Source of the DNA: JANWLD01 sp036276695
GTDB taxonomy: Bacteria; Patescibacteriota; Saccharimonadia; Saccharimonadales; 2-12-FULL-41-12
Direction: 5' to 3'
DNA: 21,167 bases
Assembly: GCA_036276695.1 (NCBI GenBank)
Contig: DASUOI010000025.1
Coordinates: 1-21,167, forward strand
Shown: in pieces, positions 7,562 through 14,468 of the stretch
How positions within the stretch are numbered: position 1 is the first letter of the stretch
How the letters are laid out: each line of letters opens with the position of its first letter
Translations under genes and position numbers: made by a program
Notes under the pieces: generated by a model
Seen by the model: the letters and a program-made list of their open reading frames with translations, nothing else
Databases searched by the model: none
What the model was told of the DNA's origin: nothing

Positions 7562-8984
7562 CGCTTCGCATTTTGACAAGCTGGTATCTTCTGGCAATCC
7601 TGTAGGTGAAGTTATAGCCGTCGATAAATTCTTAATCAAAGTCAAGGGCCTCAATCCTACTAACATTCATGCTCTCGTTATGTTCAAGGACGGTTCAAAA
7701 GGATTCGTACAGCAAGTAACCAAAGACTATGTGGCGGTACTACACTTGGGAAACCGCAGCGTGGAAGTCGGCACCTTGGCGGTAATTCAACACGACAAAC
7801 TGGTCAGTAAGGTAGGCAAAGGGTTCATAGGGCGGGTAGTTTCAGTAAGAGGCCAGCCGTTAGATGGAAAAGGTCCGATTTCTGCTGAGGAAGTCTGGCC
7901 GGTATTCAACGTCGCCCCTCCGTTATATGAGAGAAAGCTTTTGGAAAAGCAATTGGAAAGCGGCGTAACTACGATCGATGCGATTTTTCCTATAGTAAGA
8001 GGCCAGAGAATAGCTCTTTTAGGAGACAGCAAGTCCGGCAAAAGTACTCTAGCCGCGCAGTTGACGATAAACCAAAAGAACACTGACCAGATAGTGGTTT
8101 ATTGCCTGATAGCTAAACGTCGAAGTGATATCGATGCGCTTCTTACCAAGCTGGAAGCAACCGATTCGTTAAAGAAAGCAATTGTGATTGTCTCTACCAT
8201 GTACGAATCTCTTGTAACTAGCTACCTAGCGCCATATGTGGCTTGCTCTATGGCTGAATATCTTTGGCAGAAGTGTGATCAAGACGCAATCATCATCTAT
8301 GATGACCTTACGTCGCACGCCCATGTGTACAGGGAAATTTCATTGCTATCCGGCGTGAGCCCGGGGCGCGACAGTTACCCGGGAGATATGTTCTATGCTC
8401 ACTCCAGCTTACTGGAACGAGCAGGCAGGCTGGAACGCAACGGTAAAAGCCTTACCAGCATACCTTTGGTTCTAGCTGCCGGCGGGGATATAACCGCATA
8501 TCTGCCTACCAACATAATGTCTATAACCGACGGGCAGTGGATATTGGATATGGACGTATTCAGATCTGGAATTCGACCGGCTATAAATATCGGCTTAAGC
8601 GTTACTCGTGTAGGAGGCGTGGGCCATAATAAAAGACAAAAGGCATTAGCTTCCCAGACGCTTAAAATGCTTGCCGAGTACCGTGAAGGCGAAGAATTTT
8701 CACACTTCGGTTCGGAGTTGTCAGCGGAATCTAAAATAGCCCTGGAAAAGGGTAAAAACGTATTTTCGCTAATAACTCAAAGCCCCACGGATGTATATAA
8801 CCTACTGAGCCAGCAATTAATGCTGGATGTAGTACTTAATGCCAAAGAAGGCGAGAAAATCGATGTAAGCAACCTAAAGAACTTAGTTTTAGAGTACGCA
8901 GCCAAGATTACCAAGGATGAAGAGTATGACAAAGTGCGGGATGAGTTAAAGTCCAAGTCGTTAGCTAAGGAGGCGCAAAAATGA
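7554..8984 (+). CDS. atpA: F-type ATPase subunit alpha
   Basis: This 476-residue protein is the regulatory nucleotide-binding partner of beta in the alpha3beta3 head. Visible landmarks are the N-terminal beta-barrel region, a Walker A P-loop GDSKSGKS at 157-164 (most bacterial alphas have GDRQTGKT), and the family motif VSPGRDSYPGDMFY. Later come DITAYLPTNIMSITDGQ and GIRPAINIGLSVTRVGG, with the arginine finger Arg352. It is slightly shorter than usual (about 500-510), the C-terminal helical domain being compact. It overlaps delta by 8 nt, and its TGA overlaps the gamma ATG. The catalytic geometry looks complete, so the head should hydrolyse or make ATP. The assignment is secure. Confidence 0.95.
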   Translation: MTDASHFDKLVSSGNPVGEVIAVDKFLIKVKGLNPTNIHALVMFKDGSKGFVQQVTKDYVAVLHLGNRSVEVGTLAVIQHDKLVSKVGKGFIGRVVSVRGQPLDGKGPISAEEVWPVFNVAPPLYERKLLEKQLESGVTTIDAIFPIVRGQRIALLGDSKSGKSTLAAQLTINQKNTDQIVVYCLIAKRRSDIDALLTKLEATDSLKKAIVIVSTMYESLVTSYLAPYVACSMAEYLWQKCDQDAIIIYDDLTSHAHVYREISLLSGVSPGRDSYPGDMFYAHSSLLERAGRLERNGKSLTSIPLVLAAGGDITAYLPTNIMSITDGQWILDMDVFRSGIRPAINIGLSVTRVGGVGHNKRQKALASQTLKMLAEYREGEEFSHFGSELSAESKIALEKGKNVFSLITQSPTDVYNLLSQQLMLDVVLNAKEGEKIDVSNLKNLVLEYAAKITKDEEYDKVRDELKSKSLAKEAQK

Positions 8985-9847
8985 GTCGGTTGAACGATAT
9001 TGAGCATGAACAGCATGCTGTTGAGACCATGGTAGAACTTACCAGCGTTTTTGAGGGCATAGCCAGCATGAAGATTGCCAAGATTAAAAACCAGGTCCTT
9101 CAAGCTACCGAATTTTTCCATGATCTTTGGGGTATTTACACCCAGCTCCGCGTCGATAGCTTATTTCGATTCGGACGAGGCGATGACAACAAGAACATAA
9201 TAGATAAAGACCTGTTCATAATTATCACTGCCGAAGGCGGTTTCAGCGGGGACATCGATCAGAAATTAATCAGATTAATGCTAGAAGACTATAGCCAAGA
9301 AAAAAACGACATCATAGTCATAGGCCACCATGGCGCCGTCCAGTTAGCTCAGAAGGGCATAACGTTCAAGAAATACTTCAGGTTACCTCAGAAAGACCAG
9401 GATATAAATGTCGATCCTATTATCAAGTATGTTCAGCAATACAAAGGCACGACGGTTTTTTATCAGGAGTATGCTTCGTTGATGGTACAAGACGTAAAGA
9501 AGATTGAGCTAAGTACAGCCGTCGCCGATATCGGTAAAAAAGCCGACGAAAACGAGGAAACAATCAGCGAAGAAAACTATATATTCGAGCCGAGCACTTA
9601 TGCTGTCGTCGGCTACCTGGAAAGGTCTATGCTTCAGATAGCTGTCAGCCAGCTTATTTTGGAATCCAAACTGGCACAATATGCCAGTCGTTTCAGGGCG
9701 ATGTCAGCTTCCCACCAAGCAGCAGACGACTCATTAGAGGAGGTAAAACTTAGATACAGCAGGACAAGACGAGCTATAAAGGACGAACGCCTGAAGGAGA
9801 TTATTAACGGTCTTAAGAAAGCTAAACTTGTAAAGGGAGGCGTCTGA
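8981..9847 (+). CDS. atpG: F-type ATPase subunit gamma
   Basis: This 288-residue protein is the central rotor shaft. The N-terminal helix LNDIEHEQHAVETMVELTSV and following KIAKIKNQ correspond to the coiled-coil start of gamma, although the usual kITkAM wording is altered. The Rossmann-like middle contains LFIIITAEGGFSGDI, equivalent to the sdrGLcGg motif. The C-terminal helix starts at YIFEPS and ends with a family-like EEVKLRYSRTRRAIKDERLKEI stretch (about 255-276). Gamma is needed only if the ATPase rotates, so a full-length gamma argues for a working rotary motor. It overlaps alpha by 4 nt and beta by 1 nt. Confidence 0.92.
   Translation: MSRLNDIEHEQHAVETMVELTSVFEGIASMKIAKIKNQVLQATEFFHDLWGIYTQLRVDSLFRFGRGDDNKNIIDKDLFIIITAEGGFSGDIDQKLIRLMLEDYSQEKNDIIVIGHHGAVQLAQKGITFKKYFRLPQKDQDINVDPIIKYVQQYKGTTVFYQEYASLMVQDVKKIELSTAVADIGKKADENEETISEENYIFEPSTYAVVGYLERSMLQIAVSQLILESKLAQYASRFRAMSASHQAADDSLEEVKLRYSRTRRAIKDERLKEIINGLKKAKLVKGGV
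9834..9840 (+). promoter_or_regulatory. Strong ribosome binding site for atpD
   Basis: AGGGAGG lies inside the end of atpG, 6 nt ahead of the ATG at 9847. It fixes the beta start and suggests high translation of beta relative to its neighbours. Confidence 0.75.
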
Positions 9848-11151
9848 TGGCTGGAGTAGTCACATCTATAAAAGATCTTATCGTTCTAGTGAGTTTTGAG
9901 GAGGATGAACCGCTGGTAGGCGAATTAGTACAGATAGACAACGAAGCCAAGACCGAGCTCTTAGTTGAGCGCTTAGACGTACAAGGACAAGTACTCTGCT
10001 TGAATTTGCGCTCAGATAAGACAATTCAAAAAGGCATGCCCGCAAAACGCCTGAACAAAGGTATAGAAGTTCCCGTAGGCGACGAGACCATAGGCAGGAT
10101 ATTTGATGCGTTGGGTGCGCCATTAGACAGCCTACCGCCACTTGATCCTAAAAAAACTGCTTTTAAAGATATCTTAAAAATCGAATCAAAAAGCGCCAAC
10201 TTTGAAGTAGCCAAGCCAGAAATCCTAGAAACAGGTATAAAGGTAATTGATTTTCTAACACCATTCGTAAAAGGCCGAAAAATCGGCATTATCGGCGGTG
10301 CCGGCGTAGGTAAGACCGTGCTTACTATGGAGCTAATAAATAATATAGCTAAATCCGGCTCAGGCCTTTCATTCTTTACCGGTATCGGCGAGCGTATACG
10401 TGAAGGACACGAGCTTTATGACACTCTTGAAAAAGCTGATTTGCTGAAAAATACCTGCATGTTCTTCGGGCAGATGAATGAAAATCCTATACAACGCTCC
10501 CTGGTGGGTATAGCGTCTGCTGCTTTGGCTGAGCATTTTAGGGACGAGCAAGGCAAAGATATATTGTTCTTTGCCGATAATATGTATCGTTATATTCAGG
10601 CAAAAAATGAACTGTCCTCAATCTTGGATCAAATCCCTAACGAAGGCGGTTACCAGCCTACGATTTTCTCAGACATCAAGACTCTCCAGGATAGATTGAG
10701 CTCAAATGAAAAAGGTTCAATAACTTCCGTGCAAACTATTTACGTGCCTGCCGATGACATCAGTGACCCGGCTGTGCAGATGATTCAGCACGAGCTTGAC
10801 GCCATTATGGTGCTTTCCAGGGCCGTGGCCGAACAGGGCATAAGGCCGGCTGTTGACTTGACCCGGACAAGGTCGGCGCTGTTAACACCTGAAGTCGTTG
10901 GAGACAGGCATTACGTGCTAAGCGTCCAGGTCCAAGGTTTGCTCCAGAAGTACCAGTCGCTTAAAAGTATCATTGCCATAATCGGCGAGAATGAATTATC
11001 TCCAGCCGATAGAGCGGATTATGCCAAGGCTAAGAAACTGATCAAAAACTTTAACCAAGCGATGTTTGTAACCGAAAAACTCAATGGTATACCTGGGGAG
11101 TTCTTTACGCGCGATCAAACATTAAAAAGCATCGAAGAAATAATCGTATGA
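9847..11151 (+). CDS. atpD: F-type ATPase subunit beta (catalytic)
   Basis: This is the catalytic subunit, 434 residues against a usual 460-480. The P-loop GGAGVGKT is at 150-157. The catalytic-Glu motif GERIREGHELY starts near 181, with Glu182. GQMNENPIQRSLVG replaces the usual GQMNEPPGARARVA. KGSITSVQTIYVPADDISDP and LDAIMVLSRAVAEQGIRPAVD are family hallmarks, and the DELSEED loop reads ENELSPADR (about 381-389). The active site seems intact, but several normally invariant stretches are changed, so this is a divergent branch. It starts in a TGATG overlap with gamma. A structured element begins exactly at its stop codon and separates it from epsilon. Confidence 0.95.
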   Translation: MAGVVTSIKDLIVLVSFEEDEPLVGELVQIDNEAKTELLVERLDVQGQVLCLNLRSDKTIQKGMPAKRLNKGIEVPVGDETIGRIFDALGAPLDSLPPLDPKKTAFKDILKIESKSANFEVAKPEILETGIKVIDFLTPFVKGRKIGIIGGAGVGKTVLTMELINNIAKSGSGLSFFTGIGERIREGHELYDTLEKADLLKNTCMFFGQMNENPIQRSLVGIASAALAEHFRDEQGKDILFFADNMYRYIQAKNELSSILDQIPNEGGYQPTIFSDIKTLQDRLSSNEKGSITSVQTIYVPADDISDPAVQMIQHELDAIMVLSRAVAEQGIRPAVDLTRTRSALLTPEVVGDRHYVLSVQVQGLLQKYQSLKSIIAIIGENELSPADRADYAKAKKLIKNFNQAMFVTEKLNGIPGEFFTRDQTLKSIEEIIV

Positions 11152-11318
11152 GTAACTGCAACACACCGAATTATTTACTGAATGAATCAGCAAATCATTC
11201 GGTGCTCGCTAGCCATTTTGAATTTTTTCTTTCCGATACGCAGTCATCGTACTTTCTGTACGATTCTTTTGCGTTTCTCAAGAAGAAAATCCAAACTGCC
11301 TTAGCGTGCAGTTCTCAT
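11148..11318 (+). repeat. Structured three-way element, copy 1 (between beta and epsilon)
   Basis: The outer stem pairs ATGAG-T-AACTGCA (11148-11160) with TGCAGTTCTCAT (11307-11318), 12 bp with one bulged T. Hairpin 2 pairs CACCGAAT (11164-11171) with ATTCGGTG (11197-11204) and holds an inner CTGA/TCAG stem with a 5-nt loop. Hairpin 3 (11217-11295) is an imperfect long stem capped by ATCGTAC/GTACGAT with a 5-nt loop. Hairpin 3 matches 19045-19123 at 67 of 79 positions; 11 of the 12 differences lie in the apical 30 nt. There, three base pairs change together. A CGCTAGC junction sequence is also shared. It starts at the atpD stop codon. A 63-codon ORF across it is not credible as a gene. Confidence 0.8.
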
Positions 11319-11331
11319 CCAGGGGTAGACC

Positions 11332-11685
11332 GTGGCTGAGGAAGAGAAAAAGCAAGACAAGAAGAAGGCCGAGGAACCAAACGCGAAAAAACCTGAAGAC
11401 ACAAAAACTGACGAATATGAACAATCCAAACTTGATGATTCATCTATCAACGTAAAGATATATTCACCCTTCAAGGTTTATTTTAACGGAGCCGCAAAAA
11501 GTATATCGGCAGAAAATGACACCGGACCTTTTGATATCTTGCCCAAACATCATAACTTCATGACTTTGCTGAATGCAGGTGAAATTACCGTGGCAAAGCA
11601 GGGCGGCGGAGACCAGAAATATCGGATAGCGCGAGGCGTGATGCACGTCAAGAAAAACCAAGTCATTGTTTTTTTGGATGTCTGA
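11332..11685 (+). CDS. atpC: F-type ATPase subunit epsilon, beta-sandwich domain only
   Basis: The 117 residues start at GTG 11332, with AGGGG a few bases upstream. The first 38 or so residues are an unusual Lys/Glu-rich, probably disordered extension. The rest (about 39-117) is the epsilon N-terminal beta-sandwich: INVKIYSPFKVYFNGAAKSI, then GPFDILPKHHNFMTLLNAGE (the GelGILPgHaplitxLxpG motif), then RIARGVMHVKKNQVIVFLD. It ends where the C-terminal helical hairpin would begin, so the domain that normally brakes ATP hydrolysis is missing. Its place at the end of the F1 operon supports the call. A 171-nt structured element separates it from beta. Confidence 0.85.
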   Translation: MAEEEKKQDKKKAEEPNAKKPEDTKTDEYEQSKLDDSSINVKIYSPFKVYFNGAAKSISAENDTGPFDILPKHHNFMTLLNAGEITVAKQGGGDQKYRIARGVMHVKKNQVIVFLDV

Positions 11686-12750
11686 TTAATCTACTACTAT
11701 GTAGTCAAAGGCAAAGCTTTTTCCGCCTCCCGGTGCATTGGAAGTGCAGATGCTGAATCCGCTAGCCGACCTGGTGATGTAATAGTTTATACTGCCTCCG
11801 GCGCTACCCACGGGGGTCACTACTACATGAGGCGTGGAGCTATATTGGTTTACAAAGCTAACAGAAACAAAACAGCCTGCCCCGGCTCCTGAGCCGGTGT
11901 TTATATTTACTGTGCCTGCGGTATCGCTGCCGCTTATCGAAACCGTACCGCCGCCGCCTAGCGCACTGCCACCCGATCTGCTGGGTGTCCCGCCACCGGT
12001 GGTTATATGCCCGTTAATCTGCAAGTTTCCGCTGACTTCTAGATTATTGATGTTTAGTCTTGAAGCCGACAGGTTTCCTGCTACGTTCAAATTCCCGCCT
12101 ACGGTCAATCCCTGTTGTATTGATAATTGTCCCTGTATGGCTGCATTTCCAGACACATCCAATCCATTGGAGCGCAATTGGTCAAAATCGCTTGCCCCGG
12201 AAACAGTTATGCCTGGAACATTGAGCGGCTGGCCTAGCTTTAGCTGTCCGGCCACTTCAAGGCTGTCGCGGATTAAGACATTACCGCTAAAGATAGCATT
12301 CGATTCTATGGTTAGTATCTGCTTAGGGTCGCCGACTTGCACGTCAGTCTGCTTCAGTTGATCCAGCGCTTCGGTACTCAGAGGTTCGGTCAGGAGGGCC
12401 TCTTGCTTTTGTTCTTCGGATTTATTGCGCTGATAGCTTACGTAGGTAATAATCAACGCCAATACAATTATCAATATAAAAATAAGGAGGTATATGTTAA
12501 TAACACTCAGCTTACTCACCCCGCTTAGAATGCGGCGCTTTTTTTGGACCTTAACACCGTGAGTTGTGTCGGTTACTCCGTCGCTACTTTTAGTATCTTC
12601 ACCCGCAGATTCATCGTCAGTTTTAGTCTCAGCTTTAGTTTCATCAACAGTGGAAGATGGATTTTCTAAAGAATCAGAGTCACCTGCGCCTTCATCAGGC
12701 TGGTTGGGTTCTTCAGGCTTGTTTTCCTCTTTAGGTTTTTGTTCGTCCAC
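11686..12750 (-). CDS. Membrane-anchored fibre-like surface protein
   Basis: This is a 354-residue type II membrane protein with a GTG start. Residues 1-66 are very acidic and low in complexity, and lie in the cytoplasm. A basic KKRR precedes the membrane helix (about 82-105). Outside follows a run of short beta repeats of the type LxVxGNLxxxG (about 150-250), such as LTVGGNLNVAGNL, predicted to form a beta-helix or trimeric shaft like bactofilin or phage-fibre repeats. A Gly/Ser-rich hinge comes next, then a C-terminal beta domain (about 270-354) similar in style to fibre-tip domains. It is probably an adhesin or cell-surface fibre. Its stop codon abuts the epsilon stop with no gap, converging with the ATPase operon. 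No family name can be assigned with certainty. Confidence 0.82.
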   Translation of the reverse strand: MDEQKPKEENKPEEPNQPDEGAGDSDSLENPSSTVDETKAETKTDDESAGEDTKSSDGVTDTTHGVKVQKKRRILSGVSKLSVINIYLLIFILIIVLALIITYVSYQRNKSEEQKQEALLTEPLSTEALDQLKQTDVQVGDPKQILTIESNAIFSGNVLIRDSLEVAGQLKLGQPLNVPGITVSGASDFDQLRSNGLDVSGNAAIQGQLSIQQGLTVGGNLNVAGNLSASRLNINNLEVSGNLQINGHITTGGGTPSRSGGSALGGGGTVSISGSDTAGTVNINTGSGAGAGCFVSVSFVNQYSSTPHVVVTPVGSAGGSINYYITRSASGFSICTSNAPGGGKSFAFDYIVVD

Positions 12751-12875
12751 TTCGATTCTCTATCTGTTAGTAAGTCTTAATTAATCATAAACGATTTGAA
12801 GTGTTTTTTAAAGCTCGGCCGCTTTGCGTTTACTTGGTAATTTGAGACAATTAAGGTGCATAGACACAAAGAAAA

Positions 12876-13556
12876 ATGAAATATCACTACCAGATTAGTC
12901 TCCATCACAGGAAAAGATACCTAAAGAGGATGTATATATTGGTTGCGATAACTGCAGTTATCGGCGGGCTGGTAATTCTTGCCTTAAGGCTTGATAGCTA
13001 CCTGCAAGATAAAGTAAACACATCGGAATCTACCACAACCGAGCAAACATCAGCTTACTTCGCTTCCAGTAATAAGGTATTTACTACGGAGTATTTCCAA
13101 ATCCAAGCCCCGAAAAACTGGGCGGCGATACCTTCGGAATCAACGGACACTATGTTCGTTTATCGCGGTATAAACGAGCCGATTGTCGAAGATGAGTTGA
13201 TAATTTACGTGAACAGTATTCCTGCCAGTCTGACGGCCACTAGGCTCTTGCCGGTCGAGCTTTCAGGCGGGGGTCAGGAACTTTCGCCCGGCTCTGTTTC
13301 CGAGCACTGCAACGAGGCTTCAGAGGACGATAATATTGATACAAAGGTCCTGACCTATAAAAAAGTCTCAATTAATTGTGACGTAGATAATACCCAGTTC
13401 AATGTTTTAGTCGGGGCGGTCGGCGGTTCGACCCGGATGAACCTGAACCGCCCGGACGGTACGGTTGCCGATTACAGCATTTTATATAGGAATATCCAAG
13501 CCATTCCAGATGCTTCCACCATAATTCAGATTATGCAGTCATTCCAAACTCGATAG
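12876..13556 (+). CDS. Single-pass membrane protein with extracytoplasmic domain
   Basis: The 226 residues begin with a basic N-terminus (HHRKRYLKR), then one membrane helix (about 19-37), then an outside domain. The segment FTTEYFQIQAPKNWAAIPSE resembles the opening of PsbP-like or DUF1795-like domains, but the match is weak. Two cysteines far apart (in SEHCNEASE and SINCDVD) could form a disulfide. No catalytic motif is seen. It is divergent from the fibre-like gene at 11686-12750, with a 125-nt shared upstream region, and is the first gene of the surface block. No Shine-Dalgarno is obvious. Function unknown. Confidence 0.78.
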   Translation: MKYHYQISLHHRKRYLKRMYILVAITAVIGGLVILALRLDSYLQDKVNTSESTTTEQTSAYFASSNKVFTTEYFQIQAPKNWAAIPSESTDTMFVYRGINEPIVEDELIIYVNSIPASLTATRLLPVELSGGGQELSPGSVSEHCNEASEDDNIDTKVLTYKKVSINCDVDNTQFNVLVGAVGGSTRMNLNRPDGTVADYSILYRNIQAIPDASTIIQIMQSFQTR

Positions 13557-13563
13557 TCATTTG

Positions 13564-13572
13564 TGGTATCAT
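13564..13572 (+). promoter_or_regulatory. Extended -10 box, near-leaderless start
   Basis: TGGTATCAT is an extended -10 element (TG-n-TATCAT). It ends 11 nt before ATG 13584, giving a leader of about 4-5 nt at most. It argues that the secreted protein starts at 13584 and not at the in-frame GTG 13563, which lies at the edge of the promoter. Confidence 0.5.
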
Positions 13573-13583
13573 TAACTTTAGTC

Positions 13584-14363
13584 ATGCTCAAAAACAAACA
13601 GAGGTTGATGATAGGGTTTATCTTTACTGCTGTCTTGTTTTTGGGCAGCGGCGCGGTCTTTGCGCAGTCGTCATCAAATAATTACAGGTTAGAAGAATAT
13701 TATTTTGGTACCGGAGGAGAGGTAGAGACCACCTCGCCTAATTATAAAGCTAGACAATCCACCGGCTCGCTTGGGGTCGGCAGTACATCAAGTGATAATT
13801 TCGACGCTGACACCGGCTCTAATACCCAATCCGAACCTTTTTTAGAGATGGTAGTTATGGACGCCACGGTAGATTTTGGTGAGCTTGATTTTGGCAGTAC
13901 ATCATACGGCGCTGCTCAAGCTGGCGCCTGCAATTGCTCGTTTTATGTAAGGACTTATCTATCCAGTGAATATATTGTTGTAAACGCCTCTCAACCGCCG
14001 ACAAGCGAAGGTGGAGAAGTACTTGATGCGAAATCTACTCCCGGGGCGCCTTCATCAATTGATGCCGTGGAAGAATTTGGCATGAACCTAGTGGCCAATA
14101 CCGTCCCCGCCGTGTTTGGGGCGGATCCAACTAACCAGCCCGACGATACTTTTGCCGACGGCGAAGCAGCTACGGACTACAGCCAACCTGATAATTTTAA
14201 ATACGGCGCAGGCGATACAATAGCCAGGTCTCAAGCCACGCCGGGCAATCCGGCTATAGGTTTGACGGAATACACAATCAGCTATATAGCAAAGCCGGGT
14301 ATTAATACGCCTGCCGGGTTTTATCAGATGAACCATGACCTAATAGCTATCGCTACATTTTAA
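13584..14363 (+). CDS. Secreted surface protein, family member 1
   Basis: The 259 residues have a classic signal peptide (MLKNKQRLMIGFIFTAVLFL, cleavage likely after Ala27 before Gln). The mature part opens with NYRLEEYYFG and SPNYKARQSTGSLGVGS, then DFGELDFGSTS. It shares FGMNLVANTVPAVFG and a C-terminal block (YTISYIAKPGINTPAGFYQM, ending IAIATF-stop) with the next two genes. The last residues G-x-Y...YIATA-F are common to all three proteins. By analogy with the C-terminal WxL domain, the block may mediate attachment to the wall or to the DUF916-like protein at 17097. The start at 13584 is chosen over 13563 because a promoter occupies that stretch. It is predicted to be on the cell surface; its ligand is unknown. 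Confidence 0.8.
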   Translation: MLKNKQRLMIGFIFTAVLFLGSGAVFAQSSSNNYRLEEYYFGTGGEVETTSPNYKARQSTGSLGVGSTSSDNFDADTGSNTQSEPFLEMVVMDATVDFGELDFGSTSYGAAQAGACNCSFYVRTYLSSEYIVVNASQPPTSEGGEVLDAKSTPGAPSSIDAVEEFGMNLVANTVPAVFGADPTNQPDDTFADGEAATDYSQPDNFKYGAGDTIARSQATPGNPAIGLTEYTISYIAKPGINTPAGFYQMNHDLIAIATF

Positions 14364-14392
14364 CCGAAGTGTACTAACATGTGGAAAAGTGC

Positions 14393-14422
14393 TTGCGCTT
14401 TATATTGTTTACATGATATAAG
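14393..14422 (+). promoter_or_regulatory. Strong promoter for the large secreted protein
   Basis: A -35 box TTGCGC (14393-14398) and an extended -10 TGATATAAG (TG at 14414-14415, TATAAG 14417-14422) are spaced by 18 bp. The leader would be about 40 nt and ends with the strong ribosome site AGGAGA at 14458-14463, 5 nt before ATG 14469. This is the clearest promoter plus ribosome-site pair in the window and suggests high expression. Confidence 0.65.
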
Positions 14423-14468
14423 TACCGTTGAGCATTCTCAAAAATAAAAACAAATATAGGAGAAATAG

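Noticed and set aside
11217..11295. Long hairpin as an intrinsic terminator
   Set aside because: No T-run follows on either strand, and the hairpin has conserved sequence well beyond what a terminator needs.
11148..11339. 63-codon ORF between beta and epsilon
   Set aside because: It lies entirely on the structured element, starts inside the atpD end, has Ser/Phe-rich content without any motif, and its sequence follows the hairpin arms.
11834..12361. 175-codon plus-strand ORF rich in Pro
   Set aside because: It is the antisense of the fibre-like gene repeats and Gly/Ser hinge. Its Pro richness comes from reading Gly codons on the other strand.
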